From an uncultured Eubacteriales bacterium (GTDB lineage: Bacteria; Bacillota; Clostridia; Peptostreptococcales; Anaerovoracaceae): DNA of 64,000 bases. The translations under genes and the position numbers were made by a program. The stretch's first letter is position 1, and each line of letters opens with the position of its first letter. The DNA lies in contig OMXT01000008.1 of the NCBI GenBank assembly GCA_900315125.1, positions 1-64,000 on the forward strand, in the 5' to 3' direction. Below the pieces are notes generated by a model that saw nothing but the letters and a program-made list of their open reading frames with translations, made no database searches and had not been told where the DNA came from. Of this stretch, positions 59,137 to 64,000 are shown piece after piece.

Positions 59137-59313
59137 ATGCAGAATTCACAGAGCGGACGCATGGCTGACACAATTTGGGTCTACAACAGGATTAATGCCG
59201 CAGTGCACAGGCAGGCTCACGATCCGCGGCGAACTCAGCGGATCGCAATCCGCGGCACGCTTCGCATCGCACAGATGCAGATGCAAATAAAGCAGATACA
59301 TATACAGGGGTAA
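59137..59313 (+). CDS. Possible 58-codon leader ORF before cdaA
   Basis: ATG 59137 with GGAG about 9 bases upstream reads without a stop to TAA 59311-59313, three bases before the cdaA ATG. The product is basic and rich in Gln, Ile and Arg (ends MQMQIKQIHIQG). It overlaps a hairpin GATCCGC/GCGGATC (near 59219-59242). It could be a real small protein, a leader peptide coupling translation to cdaA, or chance in GC-rich DNA. Confidence 0.3.
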   Translation: MQNSQSGRMADTIWVYNRINAAVHRQAHDPRRTQRIAIRGTLRIAQMQMQIKQIHIQG

Positions 59314-59316
59314 GGG

Positions 59317-60186
59317 ATGACTCAGATCGGTTATTTTTTCACCAATTTCATACAGACGACGGTGGCAGGGATCGGCGTTAATGATGTGCTGGATATCCTC
59401 ATCACTACATTTGTTTTATATAAAATACTGGAATTTATCAAGGAGACCAGGGCCCAGCAGCTGCTGAGAGGACTGATCATTCTTGTCGTGGCCTATTTTC
59501 TGGCAGACATTCTGGATCTTCATGTCATACACTGGTTCCTGGGCGGGGCATTTACCGTCGGGCTTTTTGCCCTGGTCGTACTGTTCCAGCCGGAACTTCG
59601 GCGGGGGCTGGAGTATATGGGCCGCAGCAAGCTCAGCAGAGTCCGGTTCAACCAGGTGGATAAGGATAAGGCCAAGCATATCGCCGATGAAATCACCGAC
59701 GCGGTGGCGGGATTCAGCGCCACCAGGACCGGCGCACTCATCATATTCGAAGGCGATGTGACGCTGGAGGATATTGCGGAGACGGGAACCATCATAGACG
59801 CTGAGATCTCAGAGCAGCTTTTGGGAAATCTTTTCTATGAGGGATCGCCCCTCCATGACGGCGCCGTGATCATCCGGGGCGACCGGATCTACGCAGGCGG
59901 CTGCGTCCTGCCCCTGACGAAGAACAAGGATCTCAACAAGAGCCTGGGAACACGGCACCGGGCGGGCATAGGGATTACAGAAAACTCCGATGCGGTCTCC
60001 CTGATCGTCAGTGAAGAGACAGGCATTATTTCCCTGTGCAGAGACGGCAGGATATCCCGGTTCATGGACCGGAAAACGGTAGAGAAGACTTTGCTCAATA
60101 TGTATATACCAAAGGACGAGGAAGAACCTTCGCTCTTTGAGAGAATCAGCGGCGCGCTGGGGAAGGGGAAGCATGTTTCAAAGTAA
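59317..60186 (+). CDS. cdaA: Diadenylate cyclase CdaA
   Basis: 289 residues: three N-terminal membrane helices (about 10-100), then the DAC domain. The catalytic motifs are DGA (Asp181, LHDGAVI) and RHR (213-215, GTRHRAGIG). It makes c-di-AMP from two ATP, controlling potassium and cell-wall homeostasis. cdaR overlaps it by 14 bases; glmS follows, the conserved operon order apart from the missing glmM. Confidence 0.96.
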   Translation: MTQIGYFFTNFIQTTVAGIGVNDVLDILITTFVLYKILEFIKETRAQQLLRGLIILVVAYFLADILDLHVIHWFLGGAFTVGLFALVVLFQPELRRGLEYMGRSKLSRVRFNQVDKDKAKHIADEITDAVAGFSATRTGALIIFEGDVTLEDIAETGTIIDAEISEQLLGNLFYEGSPLHDGAVIIRGDRIYAGGCVLPLTKNKDLNKSLGTRHRAGIGITENSDAVSLIVSEETGIISLCRDGRISRFMDRKTVEKTLLNMYIPKDEEEPSLFERISGALGKGKHVSK

Positions 60187-61372
60187 GAAGGCAAATCTTA
60201 TCATCTCCCTGGTCCTGGCTGTCGCTTTGTGGTTCTATGTCGTCGGGCAGCTGAATCCGGAGACCCGCAGGACGTTCCGCCATATCAATGTGAAGACCAT
60301 TAATGAACAGGTGCTGACTGACGAAGGACTGGCGGTCGTGGACGTCAGCGTGGATACAGTAAGCGTTCAGGTCACGGGCAAAAGAACCGCAGTAAACAGT
60401 CTGACAGAGAGCAGTTTTAAGGCGAAGATCGATCTTTCCGATGCAGCGGAGGGGACGAATCAGCTGAAGATCAGCATAACCGCTCCAGACAGCGTTGAGG
60501 TCATCGACCAGTCTTCCTATAAGGCGACCGTTACGGTAGAGAAGCGGGTATCGGAGACACGGGACGTCAGCGTGCAGTACACAGGCAATGAGGCAAGCGG
60601 AACGGAACCCACGACAACGGATATTTCCCCGTCTCAGGTCACGGTCAGCGGATCCCAGTCCCAGGTAGACCAGGTTGCTTCAGTCGTAGCAAAAGTCAGC
60701 GCGGAGAATATCAGCGACGGTGAATCCAGCCAGACGGCGTCGCTCACGCCGGTAAACAGCAGGGGAAAGACGGTTGATAATATCAGCCTTTCCACGAACA
60801 AAGCCACAGTTACGTCTGTCCTGCGCTACACGAAGGAAGTGAGTCTGGACGTGCCGGTCACCGGAACCGATGACAACGGATACAAGAGGACTGTCAAGGC
60901 GCCGGATACTATTACCATCAAGGGTGACAGCAGCACGATCGATGATATTGACCAGATCAAGGCCCAGACCATAGATCTTTCCGATGTAAAGAAAAACACG
61001 AAAATCAAGATCACGCCGATCCTTCCTGACGGCGTAGAGGCGGCAGATGATTCGGAGGAACTGTACCTGACCGTTACTGTTAAAGCGGAAGAGGAAGGCG
61101 ACAAGAGTAAGACGTTCACCCTGAGCGGAAGCGATGTAGACCTGAACGATGCGGAGGATGGACTGGATGCCAGGGTAGAAACTGGCAGCATCAAGGTCAC
61201 AGTTTCCGGCAAGGAGTCGAAGATCAGCGATATCAGCGAAAGTGACATCAGTCTCTCGGCCGACCTGTCCGGCCTTGACGCGGGAGAGCATTCTGTAAAG
61301 GTCAGTGCTTCGGCAGGCAGCGGCGTCAGTGTGTCGGTATCGCCGGAGACGATCAAGGTAAATCTGGAATAG
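60173..61372 (+). CDS. cdaR: CdaR, YbbR-repeat regulator of CdaA
   Basis: 399 residues. One N-terminal membrane helix (about 7-26, LIISLVLAVALWFYVVGQLN) is followed by four extracellular YbbR repeats (from about residues 45, 130, 215 and 305) rich in Ser, Asp and Val. CdaR binds CdaA and modulates its cyclase activity. ATG 60173 is chosen since GGGGAAGGGG precedes it; it overlaps the cdaA end by 14 bases. Confidence 0.92.
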   Translation: MFQSKKANLIISLVLAVALWFYVVGQLNPETRRTFRHINVKTINEQVLTDEGLAVVDVSVDTVSVQVTGKRTAVNSLTESSFKAKIDLSDAAEGTNQLKISITAPDSVEVIDQSSYKATVTVEKRVSETRDVSVQYTGNEASGTEPTTTDISPSQVTVSGSQSQVDQVASVVAKVSAENISDGESSQTASLTPVNSRGKTVDNISLSTNKATVTSVLRYTKEVSLDVPVTGTDDNGYKRTVKAPDTITIKGDSSTIDDIDQIKAQTIDLSDVKKNTKIKITPILPDGVEAADDSEELYLTVTVKAEEEGDKSKTFTLSGSDVDLNDAEDGLDARVETGSIKVTVSGKESKISDISESDISLSADLSGLDAGEHSVKVSASAGSGVSVSVSPETIKVNLE

Positions 61373-61396
61373 CGAGCGTACAGAAAGGGGTTAAAC

Positions 61397-63226
61397 ATGT
61401 GCGGAATCGTAGGATATACGGGGCATGAGCAGGCCTGTCCCATCATCATAGACGGACTGAAGAAACTGGAATACCGGGGCTATGACAGCGCCGGCGTCGC
61501 CCTCGTAACGAGCCGGGGCATCAAGGTCCGCAAGAAGGCGGGCCGGATCGCCAATCTGGAGGAGAGCATCCGGGGAGAACGGATGGAAGGGACCACAGGG
61601 ATCGGCCATACACGTTGGGCGACCCACGGGTCGCCCAACGATCTCAACGCCCATCCCCATATGAGCATGGGCGGACAGATCGCCATTGTCCACAACGGGA
61701 TCATAGAAAACTACGCGGAGCTGCGGGAGGAACTGAAGAAGGACTACGGGATCGAGTTCATCTCCGATACAGATTCTGAGGTCATCGCCCAGCTCATCGG
61801 CGTCCTGTACGAGGGAAAACTGGAGGATGCTGTCTACGAGGCAGTGAGCCGCATGCGGGGCGCATACACATTTGCAGCCGTCGCGGCGGATGAGCCGGAG
61901 AAGATGGTAGCCTATCGGAAAGACACGCCCCTCATCGCGGGCATCGGCAGAGACTGCAACTTTATTGCCAGCGACATGACCGCCCTGCTGAAGTACAGCA
62001 GCGACATCTACCTCATAGAAAATGACGAGATGGTCGTCTGTACACCCGACAAGATCCAGATATTCAACAAGGATCGCAAGCGCATGGACCGTCAGGTGCT
62101 GAAGGTCACATGGAGCATGGAGGACGCGGAGAAGGGCGGCTATCAGCACTTCATGCTGAAGGAGATCAACGAGCAGCCCCGCGTCGTAAAGGAAACGCTG
62201 GAGCGCCGCCTGAACGCAGACGGAAAGATCCATCTTGACGGCATAGAGCTGACAGCGGAGGATCTCAGCAAATTCACCAAGATATACATCGTTGCCTGCG
62301 GAACGGCTTATCACGCCGGCCTGGTGGGCAAGTACGCCATAGAAAAGTTCGCACGCATCCCGGTGGAAGTAGATATCGCTTCCGAATTCCGGTACAGAGA
62401 TCCCTTTGTTGACGAAAATACGCTGTTCATCGCCATATCCCAGTCCGGGGAGACCCTGGACACGCTGATGTCCCTGCGGGAGGCTAAGAGCAAGGGCGCT
62501 CGGGTTCTGTCCGTCGTCAATGTGGTGGGCAGTTCCGTGGCAAGAGAATCCGACGACGTGTTCTACACTTGGGCGGGCCCGGAGATCGCCGTGGCCTCAA
62601 CCAAGGCCTATACGACACAGCTCATATGCATGTATCTGCTGGCCCTCTACATGGGAACGCTCCGGGGCACCATCACAGAGGAATACTGCGATACGATCAT
62701 CGGCGAACTGCGGCAGATGCCCGACAAGATCCAGCAGATCCTGGACGGATCCCATAAGATCGAATCCATCGCCAAATTACTGTATAACAGAAACTCCATC
62801 TTCTTCATCGGAAGAGGGGTGGATTCCGCCGTGGCATACGAGGGTTCCCTGAAGCTGAAGGAGATCTCCTACATCAATTCGTCCGCCATCGCCGCGGGCG
62901 AACTGAAGCACGGGACCATCGCTCTCATGGAGCCGGATACCACGGTCATCGCACTGGCGACCCAGGACCGGCTGTTCGAGAAGATGTATTCCAACATCGA
63001 GGAGGTCCGGGCCCGCCACGCCCACATCCTGTCCGTGGTAAAAGAGGGCAACAAGATGATCCGCAAGGTGAGCACCGACGTGATCTACATCCCGGCCTGC
63101 GCCGACGAGGTGACGCCGATCCTGACCATCATCCCACTGCAGCTCTTCGCCTATTACGTGGCAAGGGAGCGGGGAGAGAACATCGACAAGCCCAGGAACC
63201 TTGCCAAGTCCGTTACGGTAGAATAG
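61397..63226 (+). CDS. glmS: Glucosamine-6-phosphate synthase
   Basis: 609 residues. Begins MCGIVGYTG with the Cys2 nucleophile of the glutaminase domain; HTRWATHGSPNDLNAHPH follows. Two SIS sugar-isomerase domains come next (SQSGETLDTLMSLREAKSKG; GRGVDSAVAYEGSLKLKEIS), ending LAKSVTVE. Makes GlcN-6-P for peptidoglycan. Only 24 bases separate it from cdaR, so there is no room for a glmS ribozyme. RBS AAAGGGG. Confidence 0.96.
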   Translation: MCGIVGYTGHEQACPIIIDGLKKLEYRGYDSAGVALVTSRGIKVRKKAGRIANLEESIRGERMEGTTGIGHTRWATHGSPNDLNAHPHMSMGGQIAIVHNGIIENYAELREELKKDYGIEFISDTDSEVIAQLIGVLYEGKLEDAVYEAVSRMRGAYTFAAVAADEPEKMVAYRKDTPLIAGIGRDCNFIASDMTALLKYSSDIYLIENDEMVVCTPDKIQIFNKDRKRMDRQVLKVTWSMEDAEKGGYQHFMLKEINEQPRVVKETLERRLNADGKIHLDGIELTAEDLSKFTKIYIVACGTAYHAGLVGKYAIEKFARIPVEVDIASEFRYRDPFVDENTLFIAISQSGETLDTLMSLREAKSKGARVLSVVNVVGSSVARESDDVFYTWAGPEIAVASTKAYTTQLICMYLLALYMGTLRGTITEEYCDTIIGELRQMPDKIQQILDGSHKIESIAKLLYNRNSIFFIGRGVDSAVAYEGSLKLKEISYINSSAIAAGELKHGTIALMEPDTTVIALATQDRLFEKMYSNIEEVRARHAHILSVVKEGNKMIRKVSTDVIYIPACADEVTPILTIIPLQLFAYYVARERGENIDKPRNLAKSVTVE

Positions 63227-63265
63227 GGGGAACAAAGCCCTGACCGGCTGCATCCCCGCATTTTT
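63226..63265 (+). terminator. Terminator of glmS
   Basis: GGGG pairs with CCCC (63254-63257) and inner AGCC/GGCT closes loop CTGACC, then TTTTT (63261-63265). The hairpin contains a copy of CAAAG-N-CCTGAC (63233-63244). Confidence 0.6.
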
Positions 63266-63282
63266 CAATCAGGAGGAATCAA

Positions 63283-64000
63283 TTGTCTAATTACGATATT
63301 AAAGATATTTCACTGGCGCCTTCCGGCCACGTCAAGATCGACTGGGTACGGCACAACATGCCTTTGTTAAACGGCCTTGAGGAAGAGTTCCGCAAGACCC
63401 GACCTTTCGAGGGAGTCAGGATCTCCCTGTCCGTTCACCTGGAGGCCAAGACCGCCTATCTCTGCCTCGTGCTGGCAGCGGGCGGCGCCCAGATGTCCGT
63501 TACCGGGAGCAACGTCCTGTCGACCCAGGACGATGTGGCCGCAGCGCTGGCAGATGACGGCCTTTCCGTATTTGCCGTCCACGGCGAAAGCGAGGAGTCC
63601 TATGCCCGTCATATCGAGATGTGCCTGGAGCACAAGCCCAACATCATCATCGATGACGGCGGCGATCTGGTGGGCATGCTTCACACCAAGAGGCCGGATC
63701 TGGCAGAGGACGTCTGGGGCGGATGCGAGGAGACGACAACAGGGGTGATCCGCCTGAAGGCCATGGAAGCGGAAGGGATTCTGAAGTTCCCCATGGTGGC
63801 TGTCAACGACGCGGACTGCAAGCACCTGTTCGACAACCGGTACGGCACAGGCCAGTCCGTCTGGGACAGCATCATGAGAAATACGAACCTGATCGTAGCG
63901 GCTAAGACTGTTGTGGTCGTGGGCTACGGCTGGTGCGGCAGAGGCATCGCCATGAGAGCGGATGCGCTGGGCGCCCGGGTCATCGTCACAGAAGTCAATC
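63283..64000 (+). CDS. ahcY: Adenosylhomocysteinase (partial, 3' end outside the window)
   Basis: 239 residues visible, about the first half or more. The frame is open to the window edge. [52 protein letters not shown] and [19 protein letters not shown] are diagnostic, and the NAD-binding motif [11 protein letters not shown] follows. Hydrolyses S-adenosylhomocysteine to adenosine and homocysteine. TTG 63283 has AGGAGG 6 bases upstream. Gives a link to the methyl metabolism suggested by the MtaA-like genes. Confidence 0.93.
   Translation, partial: MSNYDIKDISLAPSGHVKIDWVRHNMPLLNGLEEEFRKTRPFEGVRISLSVHLEAKTAYLCLVLAAGGAQMSVTGSNVLSTQDDVAAALADDGLSVFAVHGESEESYARHIEMCLEHKPNIIIDDGGDLVGMLHTKRPDLAEDVWGGCEETTTGVIRLKAMEAEGILKFPMVAVNDADCKHLFDNRYGTGQSVWDSIMRNTNLIVAAKTVVVVGYGWCGRGIAMRADALGARVIVTEVN

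Noticed and set aside
61373..61396. glmS ribozyme
   Set aside because: Only 24 bases lie between cdaR and glmS, far too short.
1..64000. CRISPR arrays, insertion sequences, prophage or integron features
   Set aside because: No regularly spaced repeats, transposase, integrase or phage structural genes were found on either strand.

Overview
The window looks like chromosome from an anaerobic, moderately GC-rich Firmicute, most likely Lachnospiraceae or a close clostridial relative. The evidence is a class III fructose-1,6-bisphosphatase, RicT/YaaT, SpoVT-AbrB and CdaA/CdaR proteins, YhaM, RecD2, a long-form HPF, a glycyl radical enzyme, AGGAGG ribosome binding sites with frequent TTG/GTG starts, and intrinsic terminators. 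I saw no insertion sequence, prophage or CRISPR array.

Layout. (1) 1-10.7 kb, housekeeping: the 3' end of a 5S rRNA, a 34-codon membrane ORF, tmk, a holB-like gene, ricT, a tRNA-methyltransferase-like gene, a DUF948-like protein, an AbrB/zinc-ribbon regulator, murA, fbp, tRNA-Arg(ACG), a LOG-like gene, a membrane protein with an acidic tail, and a LysO-like exporter. (2) 10.7-21.6 kb, an amino-acid catabolic region: class III aminotransferase, ferredoxin/ASKHA corrinoid activator, beta-keto acid cleavage enzyme (BKACE), APC permease with a 46-residue membrane protein behind it, AraC regulator, a GlpK-like kinase with an altered glycerol pocket, and a class V aminotransferase. (3) 21.9-31 kb: DUF3267 protease, a PurF-like protein lacking the N-terminal Cys nucleophile, YhaM, a divergent CCA-adding enzyme, RecD2, and two convergent MtaA-like UroD-family proteins. 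(4) 31.2-32.2 kb: comF followed by a structured RNA of about 205 nt that I read as a raiA-motif RNA. (5) 32.3-49.7 kb, an island for raffinose-family sugars: GH36 alpha-galactosidase, ABC importer, GH32 sucrase, amylosucrase, fructokinase, galK and galT. It separates the RNA from hpf (50.0 kb), its usual neighbour. (6) 50.9-58.9 kb: a glycyl radical enzyme with an unusual Cys-Ile-Gln active-site motif, its activase, an amino-acid permease, an AraC regulator with a long C-terminal extension, and an aldo/keto reductase. (7) 59-64 kb: cdaA-cdaR-glmS (no glmM) and the start of ahcY.

The genes work together as follows. The island can import alpha-galactosides and convert them: alpha-galactosidase releases galactose (GalK/GalT), GH32 or amylosucrase splits sucrose, and fructokinase traps fructose. 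The 11-17 kb genes could import an amino acid, transaminate it to a keto acid and cleave it with acetyl-CoA. The glycyl radical cluster is a self-contained anaerobic pathway of unknown substrate. Also notable is a short motif, CAAAG-N-CCTGAC, found six times in the window, five of them outside genes.
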